Below are positions 25,753-34,259 of a DNA stretch of 64,000 bases, piece by piece. The notes beneath the pieces were generated by a model, which ran no database searches, was not told the origin of the DNA, and saw nothing but the letters and a program-made list of their open reading frames with translations. Where the stretch lies: the NCBI RefSeq assembly GCF_025175675.1, contig NZ_JANIOA010000025.1, positions 1-64,000 on the forward strand, given 5' to 3'. Numbering within the stretch: the stretch's first letter is position 1; each line of letters begins with the position of its first letter. The position numbers and the translations under genes were made by a program. Source of the DNA: Sedimenticola hydrogenitrophicus. Lineage in GTDB: Bacteria; Pseudomonadota; Gammaproteobacteria; Chromatiales; Chromatiaceae.

Positions 25753-26153
25753 GTCGACCGCCTGGGCGGCGCATTTGCCGAGCCGATCGGTTGCTGCGGC
25801 GCAGCGGATCGCCATTGGGATTTTATGGTTGAATCGGGAATTTGCCGGATTAGACGGCAGTTTATACCTTAATATGGACCGTATCGGCTTTGTTGCGCCG
25901 CAACACCCGAAGTTGTCCCGAATTTGCGAATAGGCTTGCAGATCGTACGCAGGCGGGCTAGAGTTTATTTGACTTTACCATGTTGTGTATCAGTACTTTA
26001 GCGTTTTTGGATAAACGTCTGATCTCGACCGGGAAGCGGGTGCGCCGCCGTCGTTGCCGAGGAGGATCGGCGCGGGGCATGCAGTAGAGCTGCACGTACC
26101 GAAATACATCAAACCGATGTCAACAATATCTCTCACAAGGGGAACACAGTACC
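25753..26153. other. 401-base leader/promoter region of the amino-acid ABC operon
   Basis: A relatively AT-rich gap. A perfect inverted repeat TGTTGCG-C-CGCAACA lies at 25891-25905 and is a candidate operator. TTGACT at 25969-25974 could be a -35 element, but no well-spaced -10 is evident. AAGGGGAA stands before the first gene. No open frame here looks coding and no riboswitch was recognised. Confidence 0.4.
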
Positions 26154-27173
26154 ATGAAGAAAATTCATGTAATCGCCTCCGCGGTCGCTCTGACCGCGGT
26201 CATGTCAAGCAACGCCTTTGCCGGCGCAACCCTCGATGGAGTCAAGAAGAAAGGGTTTGTGCAATGCGGCGTAAGTACTGGCCTACCCGGGTTCTCCAGT
26301 GCCGATGAAAAGGGCAACTGGTCGGGCCTGGATGTGGATGTCTGCCGCGCCGTGGCAGCAGCCGTGTTCGGCGATGCCGGTAAGGTCAAATATACACCCC
26401 TGACCGCCAAGGAGCGCTTCACAGCCCTGCAATCGGGTGAGATCGATATGCTCTCCCGTAACACCACCTGGACCCTGACCCGCGATTCGTCCCTGGGCCT
26501 CAATTTCGCCGGCGTCAACTACTACGACGGACAGGGCTTCATGGTCACCAAGACACTAGGCGTGAAGAGCGCGCTGGAACTGGATGGCGCCTCGTTCTGT
26601 ATCCAGGCCGGCACCACGACCGAGCTCAACCTGGCCGATTATTTCCGCGCCAACGACATGTCCTATACGCCGGTCACCTTCGACTCCTCCGATGAGACGG
26701 TTAAGGCCTTCGACGCCGGCCGCTGTGACGCCCTCACCTCGGATCAATCCCAGCTCTACGCCCTGCGCATCAAGCTGGGCAATCCGGACGGCGCCGTGGT
26801 GCTACCGGAGGTGATCTCCAAAGAGCCGCTGGGTCCCGTCACCGCGCAGGGGGATGATGAGTGGTACAAGATCGTCCGCTGGTCGCTGTTTGCCATGCTC
26901 AATGCCGAGGAGCTGGGGATAAATTCCGGCAACGTCGACGAGTTGATGTCCAGCGCCGATCCCAACATCCGCCGTCTGCTGGGCAAGGAAGGCATCAAAG
27001 GGAGCGGGCTCGGTCTCCCCGACAGCTGGGCGACCGATATCATCAAGCAAGTCGGCAACTACGCCGAGGCGTTCGAACGCAACGTGGGCATGGGTAGCGC
27101 GCTGAAGATCGCCCGGGGCCAGAACGCCCTTTGGAACAAGGGCGGCCTGCAGTACGCTCCGCCGATCCGCTGA
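26154..27173 (+). CDS. aapJ: general L-amino acid ABC transporter, substrate-binding protein
   Basis: A 339-residue periplasmic binding protein. Signal peptide MKKIHVIASAVALTAVMSSNAFA is followed by GVKKKGFVQCGVSTGLPGFSS, GLDVDVCRAVAAAVFGD and LTAKERFTALQSGEIDMLSRNTTWTLTRD. This is the AapJ/YhdW branch of polar amino acid binding proteins, which take a broad set of L-amino acids. Cys pairs could form disulfides in the periplasm. It is separated from aapQ by 263 bases containing a hairpin, a common layout that lets the binding protein be made in excess. Confidence 0.94.
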   Translation: MKKIHVIASAVALTAVMSSNAFAGATLDGVKKKGFVQCGVSTGLPGFSSADEKGNWSGLDVDVCRAVAAAVFGDAGKVKYTPLTAKERFTALQSGEIDMLSRNTTWTLTRDSSLGLNFAGVNYYDGQGFMVTKTLGVKSALELDGASFCIQAGTTTELNLADYFRANDMSYTPVTFDSSDETVKAFDAGRCDALTSDQSQLYALRIKLGNPDGAVVLPEVISKEPLGPVTAQGDDEWYKIVRWSLFAMLNAEELGINSGNVDELMSSADPNIRRLLGKEGIKGSGLGLPDSWATDIIKQVGNYAEAFERNVGMGSALKIARGQNALWNKGGLQYAPPIR

Positions 27174-27199
27174 TCATCGCGCCCCGGCGCGTGTAAGGG

Positions 27200-27228
27200 G
27201 CCACGAGGTGGTGATGCCGCCCCGTGGC
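27200..27228 (+). terminator. hairpin between aapJ and aapQ
   Basis: GCCACG pairs with CGTGGC, with further weaker pairing inside, shortly after the aapJ stop. No long T-run follows, so it is more likely a 3'-end stabiliser or partial terminator that lowers permease relative to binding-protein expression than a complete stop. Confidence 0.5.
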
Positions 27229-27436
27229 TTATCGTCTTAACCCGGAGACTTCATGAATTTGTGCGGAGATCGCGCTGGATACTGTTTTCACTAAGGAGAT
27301 TCCCGACCGCTTTGCCTGGAGCGTAACAACGCACGGCGTAGGCCGATTGAGGGGATATCTCTAGTGCAAGCAGGATACAAGCGAGATCAGCGCAAATTTG
27401 TGAGAGATTCGGGTCAACTGCCCTGAAGGATATTTT

Positions 27437-28627
27437 ATGGCGGATGAACAACGGGGAGTGTCGGAACCGGCGAAGCCGGCGCTCTGGAGGAGGCCAGCAG
27501 TCCGGTCACTGTTTTTCCAGCTGCTGCTGATTGCCGGTATCGGTTTCTTCGGTTACACCATCTTTCAGAACACCCTCCACAACATGCAGCAGCGCGGCAT
27601 CAGTACCGGCTTCGGCTTTCTCAACAGTGAGGCCGGGTTCGGCATCCTGATGACCCTGATCCCGTTCGACGAGACCTACACCTATGGCCGCACCTTCCTG
27701 GTGGGGCTGCTGAACACCCTGCTGGTCGCCAGTCTGGGCATCATCTTTGCCACCATCATCGGTTTCATCATGGGGGTATCGCGGCTCTCGCGAAACTGGA
27801 TCATCTCGCGACTGGCCACGGTCTATATCGAGGTGTTCCGCAATATCCCGCTGCTGCTGCAGATCATGTTCTGGTATTTCGCCGTCCTCCGGCCGCTGCC
27901 CGGACCGCGCCAGAGTATGATCTTTAACGACACGCTGTTTCTCAATAATCGTGGGCTCTATATGCCCAGCCCGATCTATGAGCAGGGCTTCTGGCTGGTG
28001 GTCGTGGCGCTGCTGGTGGCCATTGTCGCCGCCGTCCTGGTGGCCCGCTGGGCGCACAAGCGACAGGAAGCAACGGGGCAGCCGTTCCATACGGTGTATG
28101 CCGCCATCGGCCTGGTGCTGGGCCTGCCCCTGCTCACCTTCCTGATGATGGGTTCGCCGTTGAGCTGGGACATGCCGGTGCTGCAGCGTTTCAATATGGG
28201 CGGCGGGATGGTGGTCATCCCGGAACTGGCGGCCCTGCTGGTGGCCTTGAGTATCTACACTGGGACGTTCATCGCCGAGGCGGTGCGCTCCGGCATCCTG
28301 GCGGTGAGCCACGGGCAGACCGAGGCGGCCCATGCGCTGGGCCTGCGCCCCGGCCCGACGCTGCGCCTGGTGATCATTCCCCAGGCGTTGCGGGTGATCA
28401 TTCCCCAGCTGACCAGCCAGTACCTGAACCTGACCAAGAACTCCTCGCTGGCCACCGCCATCGGCTATCCGGATCTGGTCGCCGTGTTTGCCGGTACCAC
28501 CCTGAACCAGACCGGCCAGGCGGTCGAGGTGATCGCCATGACCATGGCGGTCTACCTGGCGATCAGCCTCTCCATTTCGCTGTTCATGAACTGGTACAAC
28601 AAACGCATCCAACTGGTGGAGAGGTAA
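27437..28627 (+). CDS. aapQ: general L-amino acid ABC transporter, permease
   Basis: A 396-residue inner-membrane permease with about eight hydrophobic segments. The N-terminal motif includes NTLHNMQQRGISTGFGFLNSEAGF, typical of AapQ/YhdX. The conserved permease loop reads FIAEAVRSGILAVSHGQTEAAHALGLRPGPTLRLVIIPQALR and contacts the ATPase. It pairs with the following permease. GAAGGATATTTT precedes the ATG. The genes aapQ, aapM and aapP follow each other closely. Confidence 0.94.
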   Translation: MADEQRGVSEPAKPALWRRPAVRSLFFQLLLIAGIGFFGYTIFQNTLHNMQQRGISTGFGFLNSEAGFGILMTLIPFDETYTYGRTFLVGLLNTLLVASLGIIFATIIGFIMGVSRLSRNWIISRLATVYIEVFRNIPLLLQIMFWYFAVLRPLPGPRQSMIFNDTLFLNNRGLYMPSPIYEQGFWLVVVALLVAIVAAVLVARWAHKRQEATGQPFHTVYAAIGLVLGLPLLTFLMMGSPLSWDMPVLQRFNMGGGMVVIPELAALLVALSIYTGTFIAEAVRSGILAVSHGQTEAAHALGLRPGPTLRLVIIPQALRVIIPQLTSQYLNLTKNSSLATAIGYPDLVAVFAGTTLNQTGQAVEVIAMTMAVYLAISLSISLFMNWYNKRIQLVER

Positions 28628-28630
28628 TCC

Positions 28631-29731
28631 ATGAGCGTACATACCCCCCATCCCGATATGCCGCCGCCGATCCTGAATGTCGGCGTGCTCGGCTGGTTGA
28701 GGAGCAATCTGTTCTCCTCGCCCCTGCATTCGGCATTGAGCCTGTTCGCCATCTACCTGCTCTACCTGACGGTGCCACCGATGATCAGCTGGGTGTTTCT
28801 GGAGGCCACCTGGGTCGGTGACAGCCGCGAGGCCTGTGCCGGCGGCGGCGGTGCCTGCTGGGTGTTTGTGAAGGTGCGCATCAATCAATTCATGTACGGC
28901 TTCTTTCCCGAGTCCGAGTACTGGCGCATCAATCTGGCCTTCGGGCTGTTGATCGTGCTGGCGATACCGCTGTTCATCAAGCGGTTTCAATCCAAGGGCA
29001 AGCTGGCGATCTTCATCCTGGTGGTCTATCCGATCATCACCTTCCAGCTCTTCTCCGGGGGCAACTTCGGCCTCACCCATGTGGAGACCAGCCGCTGGGG
29101 CGGCCTCAGCCTGACCCTGATCCTGGCCGGTGTCGGCATTGTCGCCTCGCTGCCCCTGGGTATCGTGCTGGCGCTGGGGCGGCGCTCGAAGATGCCGATC
29201 GTCAAATCGGTCAGTGTGGTGTTCATCGAATTCTGGCGCGGAGTACCGCTGATCACCGTGCTGTTCATGTCCTCGGTGATGCTGCCGCTGTTCCTGCCCG
29301 AGGGGACCAATTTCGACAAGTTGTTGCGGGCCATGATCGGTATCGCCCTGTTCCAGTCGGCCTACATGGCCGAGGTGGTGCGGGGCGGTCTGGCCGCGAT
29401 ACCGAAGGGGCAGTACGAGGCGGCGGAGGCGCTCGGGCTCAGCTACTGGAAGAGCATGGGTCTGATCATCCTGCCCCAGGCGCTGAAGCTGGTGATCCCC
29501 GGTATCGTCAACACCTTCATCGCCCTGTTCAAGGACACCACCCTGGTGCTGATCATCGGCCTGTTCGATCTGCTGGCGATTATCCAGCAGGCATTCGCCG
29601 ATCCGGACTGGCTGGGATACTCCATCGAGGGTTACGTGTTCGCCGCCAGCATCTTCTGGGTCTTCTGTTTCAGCATGTCACGCTACAGCATGTCCCTGGA
29701 AAAGAAACTGCATACCGGCCACGCCCGGTAA
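28631..29731 (+). CDS. aapM: general L-amino acid ABC transporter, permease
   Basis: A 366-residue membrane protein, the AapM/YhdY partner of AapQ. It has several membrane segments and a periplasmic loop with Cys residues ([33 protein letters not shown]). The EAA-type loop is [38 protein letters not shown]. It starts three bases after aapQ, so translation is probably coupled. Confidence 0.94.
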   Translation: MSVHTPHPDMPPPILNVGVLGWLRSNLFSSPLHSALSLFAIYLLYLTVPPMISWVFLEATWVGDSREACAGGGGACWVFVKVRINQFMYGFFPESEYWRINLAFGLLIVLAIPLFIKRFQSKGKLAIFILVVYPIITFQLFSGGNFGLTHVETSRWGGLSLTLILAGVGIVASLPLGIVLALGRRSKMPIVKSVSVVFIEFWRGVPLITVLFMSSVMLPLFLPEGTNFDKLLRAMIGIALFQSAYMAEVVRGGLAAIPKGQYEAAEALGLSYWKSMGLIILPQALKLVIPGIVNTFIALFKDTTLVLIIGLFDLLAIIQQAFADPDWLGYSIEGYVFAASIFWVFCFSMSRYSMSLEKKLHTGHAR

Positions 29732-29763
29732 TCATCAAAAAAGGCAAGAGTTGGAGACACAGT

Positions 29764-30543
29764 ATGTCTGAGACCGACAACCCGGGCGGCATGCCGCACG
29801 CAACGAATAATGTGACCATCGAACTGCGCGGGGTGCATAAATGGTACGGCCAGTTTCATGTTCTGAAGGATATCAATCTGGCGGTGAACCGGGGCGAACG
29901 GATTGTGATCTGCGGGCCCTCCGGCTCCGGCAAGTCCACCATGATCCGCTGCATCAACCGGCTGGAAGAGCATCAGCAGGGGCAGATTATCGTTGACGGC
30001 ACCGAGCTGACCGACGACGTGAAGCATATCGATCAGGTACGCAAGGAGGTGGGGATGGTGTTCCAGCACTTCAATCTGTTTCCGCACCTGACCGTGCTGG
30101 AGAACTGCTGCCTGGCTCCGATCTGGGTGCGCAAGCTGCCGCGCAAGGAGGCCGAGGCCGCCGCCATGCGTTACCTGGAGAAGGTGAAGATCCCGGAGCA
30201 AGCCAAGAAGTATCCGGGCCAGCTCTCCGGTGGTCAGCAGCAGCGTGTGGCGATCGCCCGCAGTCTGTGCATGAATCCGCATGTCATGCTGTTCGACGAA
30301 CCCACCTCGGCGCTCGATCCGGAGATGATCAAGGAGGTGCTGGACACCATGATCGAGCTGGCCGAGAGCGGTATGACCATGCTCTGCGTGACTCACGAGA
30401 TGGGCTTTGCCAAGACCGTGGCCAACCGGGTGATCTTCATGGATGCCGGTGAAATTATCGAGGAGAACGAACCCCACGAATTCTTCAACAATCCCCAGTC
30501 CGACCGCACCCAGTTGTTCCTCAGTCAGATCCTGCAGCATTGA
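29764..30543 (+). CDS. aapP: general L-amino acid ABC transporter, ATP-binding protein
   Basis: A 259-residue ABC ATPase. Walker A is [19 protein letters not shown], the signature [15 protein letters not shown], Walker [15 protein letters not shown], and the switch His lies in [10 protein letters not shown]. Similarity to GlnQ/AapP is high. It energises the AapQM permease and is the last gene of the operon. GTTGGAGACACAGT provides the ribosome site. Confidence 0.96.
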   Translation: MSETDNPGGMPHATNNVTIELRGVHKWYGQFHVLKDINLAVNRGERIVICGPSGSGKSTMIRCINRLEEHQQGQIIVDGTELTDDVKHIDQVRKEVGMVFQHFNLFPHLTVLENCCLAPIWVRKLPRKEAEAAAMRYLEKVKIPEQAKKYPGQLSGGQQQRVAIARSLCMNPHVMLFDEPTSALDPEMIKEVLDTMIELAESGMTMLCVTHEMGFAKTVANRVIFMDAGEIIEENEPHEFFNNPQSDRTQLFLSQILQH

Positions 30544-30594
30544 GGAGGGGCGACGCCGCTCCTTCTGACTACGGTGGTTGTCGGTGGTGTAGGA

Positions 30595-30780
30595 TGCCGG
30601 TGAGCTTGCGAACCGGATCATTCCCTGGACAAAGCCGCTCCCGGCCATTGCATCCTGGCCTCCGCGGCATAAGCTCGGTAGGGTGGGCACGCTTTTTGTG
30701 CCCACGCGGAAGGTGCGGTACGGGGCAAAAAGGTGGGCACAGACTACGTGCCCACCCTACGCGACTTACGTGATGGCTGG
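30595..30780. repeat. GTAGGATGCCGGTGAGC and GTGCCCAC repeat block
   Basis: Behind aapP is a repeat resembling the 10.1-10.4 kb block: GTAGGATGCCGGTGAGCTTGC, then CCGCTCCCGGCCATTGCATCC, then a palindrome pair TAGGGTGGGCACGCTTTTTG and AAGGTGGGCACAGACTACGT with GTGCCCACCCTAC. No coding sequence is visible. It fills most of the gap before the peroxidase terminator. Confidence 0.65.
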
Positions 30781-30782
30781 GT

Positions 30783-30835
30783 CAAGATCGGCCAACAAGG
30801 CAGGCCAATCACTTACAGGGCGGGTGAGTAGTTAC
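30783..30835. repeat. truncated end of the 207-bp element
   Basis: About 53 bases match the outer arm of the 207-bp element in reverse orientation (AAGATCGGCCAACAAGGCAG, then GTGAGTAGTTAC). The central hairpin and the other arm are missing. This is either a deletion remnant or a minimal mobile end. Confidence 0.75.
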
Positions 30836-30843
30836 CCCGGAAC

Positions 30844-30870
30844 AAAAAAAGCCCGGCCAATGGCCGGGCT
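30844..30870 (-). terminator. intrinsic terminator of the cytochrome c peroxidase gene
   Basis: AGCCCGGCCA and TGGCCGGGCT form a perfect 10-base stem. Read on the minus strand it is followed by a run of seven T, about 20 bases after the peroxidase stop. This is the clearest Rho-independent terminator in the window. Confidence 0.9.
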
Positions 30871-30889
30871 TGTCGTTCCGCTGGGCTCC

Positions 30890-31885
30890 TCAGTCGAACG
30901 GTGTGGGTTGCGGGGTCTTGTCGGTCGACGGCGGCAGGGCCGGCATCATGAATGACGGTTGATCGCCGGTCAGGGTCTTGAGGAAGGCGACCACCTTGGC
31001 GTTCTCTGTATCGGTGAACTTTTTACCCAACTGCAGCCGTCCCATCAGGTCCACCGCCTCGGTGAGGGTCTCGGCCTCGCCATCATGGAAGTAGGGATAG
31101 GTCATCTCAACGTTGCGCAAGGTGGGGACCTTGAATTTGAAGCGGTCCGCGTCCTTGCCGGTGACGCCGCTGAGGCCTTGTGCCGTACCTTTCGTTTGGT
31201 ACGGTTCCACCACGCCCATCTTCTGGAACGAGGAGCCGCCGACCGCCGGGCCGTTGTGGCAGGCGGTACAACCGCTGTTCTTGAACAGGTGATAGCCGTC
31301 GATTTCATTGGCGGTCAGAGCATCCTGGTTGCCCAACAACCACTGGTCGAAGCGGGAATTGGGGGTCACCAGGGTCTTCTCGAATTCCGCAATGGCCTGG
31401 GTCACCCCGTCGATAGTGATCTTGTCGCTGCCGAACACCTGCTTGAATTCAATCACGTACTGGGGGATCGACTCCAGCACGTCGATCGCCAGGGTGTGGG
31501 TGGATGCCATCTCGCCCGGGTTGGCGATCGGGCCGCCGGCCTGGGCCTTCAGGTCCGCGGCGCGTCCGTCCCAGAACTGGGCGACGTTCATGCTCGAATT
31601 CAGCACCGTGGGGGCATTGATCGGCCCCTGTTGCCAGTTATGTCCGATAGAGGTCTTCAGATTATCGGTACCTCCCATGCTCAGGTTGTGGCAGGAGTTG
31701 CAGGAGATGAATCCCGACTTGGAGAGACGCGGGTCGAAGTAGAGTTTCTTGCCCAGCTCGACCTGGGCCATATTGATCTCCTTGACGGGAGCGATGGGGG
31801 AAATGGGCTCATTCGCCCAGCTGGCTGAAATTCCGGTAGCGGCAAAAACAGTGCATCCAAGCACAAGCTGAATAGTGTTGTTCAC
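30890..31885 (-). CDS. ccp: di-haem cytochrome c peroxidase
   Basis: A 331-residue periplasmic peroxidase of the CCP/MauG family. It has two haem-binding motifs, CNSCH (residues 62-66) and CTACH (near 205), and a signal peptide NNTIQLVLGCTVFAATGISASWA. Typical segments are LGKKLYFDPRLSKSG, FWDGRAADLKAQAGGPI and TLRNVEMTYPYFHDG. It reduces hydrogen peroxide with electrons from cytochromes. The GTG start is seven bases after GGAGGG; an ATG five codons upstream overlaps that ribosome site. It is preceded by an FNR-like box and followed by a strong terminator, so it is monocistronic. Confidence 0.93.
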   Translation of the reverse strand: MNNTIQLVLGCTVFAATGISASWANEPISPIAPVKEINMAQVELGKKLYFDPRLSKSGFISCNSCHNLSMGGTDNLKTSIGHNWQQGPINAPTVLNSSMNVAQFWDGRAADLKAQAGGPIANPGEMASTHTLAIDVLESIPQYVIEFKQVFGSDKITIDGVTQAIAEFEKTLVTPNSRFDQWLLGNQDALTANEIDGYHLFKNSGCTACHNGPAVGGSSFQKMGVVEPYQTKGTAQGLSGVTGKDADRFKFKVPTLRNVEMTYPYFHDGEAETLTEAVDLMGRLQLGKKFTDTENAKVVAFLKTLTGDQPSFMMPALPPSTDKTPQPTPFD

Positions 31886-31936
31886 AATAAAACCCTCCAA
31901 TTAACTACAGTTAAGTTATTTTTTAGAACCGTACTA

Positions 31937-31978
31937 ATAATAAACTTAGTCTACGCATGGTTTATTGCTCCAGGTCAA
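31937..31978 (-). promoter_or_regulatory. FNR/ANR-like promoter of the peroxidase gene
   Basis: TTGCT-CCAG-GTCAA at 31965-31978 matches eight of ten positions of the FNR box TTGAT-N4-ATCAA. Read on the minus strand, a TATTAT -10 lies at 31942-31937, putting the expected start near 31930. The box centre is then at -41.5, the standard class II activation position. Induction at low oxygen is known for ccp in other proteobacteria. Confidence 0.55.
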
Positions 31979-32040
31979 CTTTTCATCCGGTTTCCGTGTG
32001 CACGGCTATGCCGGGGGCCTGGATGGGAGGGTGCCGACTT

Positions 32041-32149
32041 GAATGTCACTAAGTTAAGGCAGGAATCCATAAATTCACCGCGGATGCGGATTCTGGATCC
32101 CGGCATGCGCCGGGATGATGGGGGCTCTGGGCTTAACTTAGTGCCATTC
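32041..32149. repeat. MITE-like element with GAATGTCACTAAGTTAAG ends (copy B)
   Basis: GAATGTCACTAAGTTAAG at one end and CTTAACTTAGTGCCATTC at the other are inverted repeats that match the ends of the 25.03 kb element. The interior again contains a palindrome around GGATCCCGGCATGCGCCGGGATG. It lies between the fructosamine-kinase gene and the peroxidase promoter region. Confidence 0.75.
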
Positions 32150-32185
32150 GGTGCCGACTGAATCAACGGATGGGCGGAAGGCGGC

Positions 32186-33067
32186 TCAATCACCCAGTTC
32201 CGCCAGCAAGCGGTCGATCATCGCCAGCGCCTGCTGGCCGTAACCGCCGCCGAACAGGTTCAGATGGTTGAGGATGTGGTAGAGGTTGTAGAGGGTTTTG
32301 CGGGTGCCATAGCCGGCGTCCAGGGGCCAGGCCTCGTTGTAGGCACGGTAAAAGTGCTCGGAGAACCCGCCGAACAGTTCGCTCATGGCCAGATCGCACT
32401 CGCGGTCGCCGTAATAGACGGCCGGATCGTAGATCACCGGCTGTCCGTCCAGGTCATAACCGAGATTGCCCGCCCAGAGGTCGCCGTGCAGCAGCGAGGC
32501 CGGGGGATTGTGGTCCAGCAGTGCGGGCAGCCGCGCCAGCAGGCGGGTGCCCGCTACCTGTAGCGCTCCCCCGTATCCCCGCCGCTCGGCCAGTGCCAGC
32601 TGGAAGCCCAGGCGCTGTCCGTGCCAGAACTCGACCCAGCTGTCGTTGGGCGTATTGGGCTGGGGAGTGGCGCCGATGTGGTTGCCCTGGTTCCAGCCGT
32701 AATGGGGGCCGGCCGCGCGATGCAGCGCGGCCAGCTGGCGGCCGGCCAGTGCCTGGTCCCCGGTGCTCTGCAGCGGGATATATTCCAGGACCAGATAGGC
32801 GTGATCCTCCCATTGCCCGCTGCAAACCACTTGCGGCGTGCGAAGCGTCGCGCTCGTGGCCAGGGCCTCCAGCCCGGCCGCCTCGGTTTCGAACATCTCC
32901 AGGCTGTCGGCCCGATTGAGTTTGACGAAGTAGGCACGGTCCCGGAGAGTGAGTTTGATGGCCTGGTTGATACAGCCGCCGCTCAGGGGCCGGGTGTCGA
33001 ATTCAGCGGGCACTTCGCCGGTGATCCGCCGGGCGATGTGCGGCAGGACGGTGCCCCATGCCTTCAT
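32186..33067 (-). CDS. fructosamine-3-kinase-like / ketosamine kinase family protein
   Basis: A 293-residue member of the fructosamine kinase family with a protein-kinase-like fold. Visible parts: RPLSGGCINQAIKLTLRDRAYFVKLNRAD (nucleotide loop and Lys), VLEYIPL (hinge), catalytic loop SLLHGDLWAGNLGYD, and YDPAVYYGDRECDLAMSELFGGF (metal Asp). Eukaryotic members repair glycated proteins; bacterial ones are presumed to phosphorylate ketosamines or ribulosamines. It overlaps the HNH gene by four bases, so the two are cotranslated. Confidence 0.9.
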   Translation of the reverse strand: MKAWGTVLPHIARRITGEVPAEFDTRPLSGGCINQAIKLTLRDRAYFVKLNRADSLEMFETEAAGLEALATSATLRTPQVVCSGQWEDHAYLVLEYIPLQSTGDQALAGRQLAALHRAAGPHYGWNQGNHIGATPQPNTPNDSWVEFWHGQRLGFQLALAERRGYGGALQVAGTRLLARLPALLDHNPPASLLHGDLWAGNLGYDLDGQPVIYDPAVYYGDRECDLAMSELFGGFSEHFYRAYNEAWPLDAGYGTRKTLYNLYHILNHLNLFGGGYGQQALAMIDRLLAELGD

Positions 33068-33681
33068 TCCGGGCGGCGGGTTGATGGATACCTGTCCAGG
33101 CGCCGGCGCAAGGGGCTGGAGCGGGGAAAATGGGCGCGCAGAAACTCCATCTGGTCCGCCAGCACATTGTGTCCCTGGAGATAGATATACTCGGCATGGG
33201 TGGGGATGAAGGGGATGGCCAGGAGCTGCATGTCGGCATCTTCCGGGGAGCGCCCCGCCTTGTGGTTGTTACAGCGGATGCAGGCGGTGACCACGTTGTT
33301 CCAGTGATCCGGTCCGCCCAGGCTCAGCGGGCGGACATGGTCCCGGGAGAGCTGTTTTTTGGGGAAATGCTCGCCGCAATAGAGGCAGATATGGCCATCC
33401 CGCTGAAACAGGGTCTGGTTGTTCAGTGGCGGGACATAGCCGGTGCGCATCTTCTCCAGCGCCCGGCTGTTGCCATGGGTGGCGATGATGGAGTTGACGT
33501 CGACATGGCTCTGGCGGTGGGTTCTGGCGTTGATGCCGCCATGCACCCGGTAGAGTACCCGGCCACAGGTATAGGCGATCTGGTCCAGAAAATGCAGGCG
33601 CACGGCGTCCCTGTAGTCGACCCACTCAAGTGGCATGCCGGCCAGATCGGTACGCAGTATCAGTTGGTGAAGCCCTGCCAT
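33064..33681 (-). CDS. HNH endonuclease domain protein
   Basis: A 205-residue protein. The HNH module runs from about residue 88 to 145 (QTLFQRDGHICLYCGEHFPKKQLSRDHVRPLSLGGPDHWNNVVTACIRCNN in outline), with two Cys pairs for structural zinc (CLYC and CIRC) and the catalytic DH pair followed by N. The N-terminal part (LEWVDYRDAVRLHFLDQIAY) is typical of a widespread chromosomal HNH family rather than a phage or restriction enzyme. The biological role is unknown. It is the first gene of a pair with the fructosamine-kinase-like gene. Confidence 0.88.
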   Translation of the reverse strand: MAGLHQLILRTDLAGMPLEWVDYRDAVRLHFLDQIAYTCGRVLYRVHGGINARTHRQSHVDVNSIIATHGNSRALEKMRTGYVPPLNNQTLFQRDGHICLYCGEHFPKKQLSRDHVRPLSLGGPDHWNNVVTACIRCNNHKAGRSPEDADMQLLAIPFIPTHAEYIYLQGHNVLADQMEFLRAHFPRSSPLRRRLDRYPSTRRPE

Positions 33682-34259
33682 GTCAAAAAACCCTGGTTAC
33701 TGATCATTTAGTTAGCATAGTTCGGAAATCGTTGCAAATGGCCACGGCCCGGGGCTGCTTGGCCCGAATGGGCGCCGCCGCCGGGTCGATCGATGGGCGA
33801 CTGCCGGGGTGTTGGCCGGGTACTTTTTCTCAGCGATCAGGTACGCTCCCGCGGCCGCTGGAAGCGGGTCGATAAGTGTAAAAAGTGGTTGACAAGGGAA
33901 AAACAAGCGATCCGTCTTCCCGCTGTTATGCACAGTTGCGGTGCAGCAAGTGGCGCGCCGGGCTGAACGGGCCGCTTTGTTTTATCAGTGAATGCTAAAG
34001 TTATGTAACCTATTGTTTATTAATTATTTGTTTCTGTTGGTGGTTTTTTTGTCAGATTAACAGAAATGTAATGATTTACGGGTCTTGCGGCCAGTTCCAA
34101 CGGTTTTTCAACAGAGTTATCCACAGCTTCTGTGGATAAACACAATTATTTTTATGAAATAGGCAGTTAGCGGATTTTGTGCAGAATTTAGTTAGCCCAG
34201 ATACCCGGTGAGCGTGGACGGCTAGTGTTAAATCGCCGGGAGTCAGGTAGCATTCCGCC
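33682..34259. other. AT-rich region with DnaA boxes upstream of priA
   Basis: A 578-base gap, the longest AT-rich stretch in the window. DnaA boxes: TTATGCACA at 33926-33934, TTATCCACA at 34117-34125, its inverted partner TGTGGATAA at 34131-34139, and a one-mismatch TGTGCAGAA at 34178-34186. GATC sites cluster between about 33690 and 33912, and bases 33990-34080 are strongly AT-rich. TTGACA at 33889 may be a -35. It could be a DnaA-controlled promoter for priA or an origin-like site. There is no dnaA, dnaN or mnmG nearby. Confidence 0.6.

Noticed and set aside
27506-29080. A 524-codon minus-strand frame opposite aapQ and aapM
   Set aside because: Spans two real permease genes antisense and is rich in Gln, His and Asp; a shadow.
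33682-34259. Annotating the region as the chromosomal origin
   Set aside because: Despite DnaA boxes there is no dnaA, dnaN, mnmG, rpmH or parAB nearby, and skew could not be computed. Kept only as an origin-like or regulatory region.
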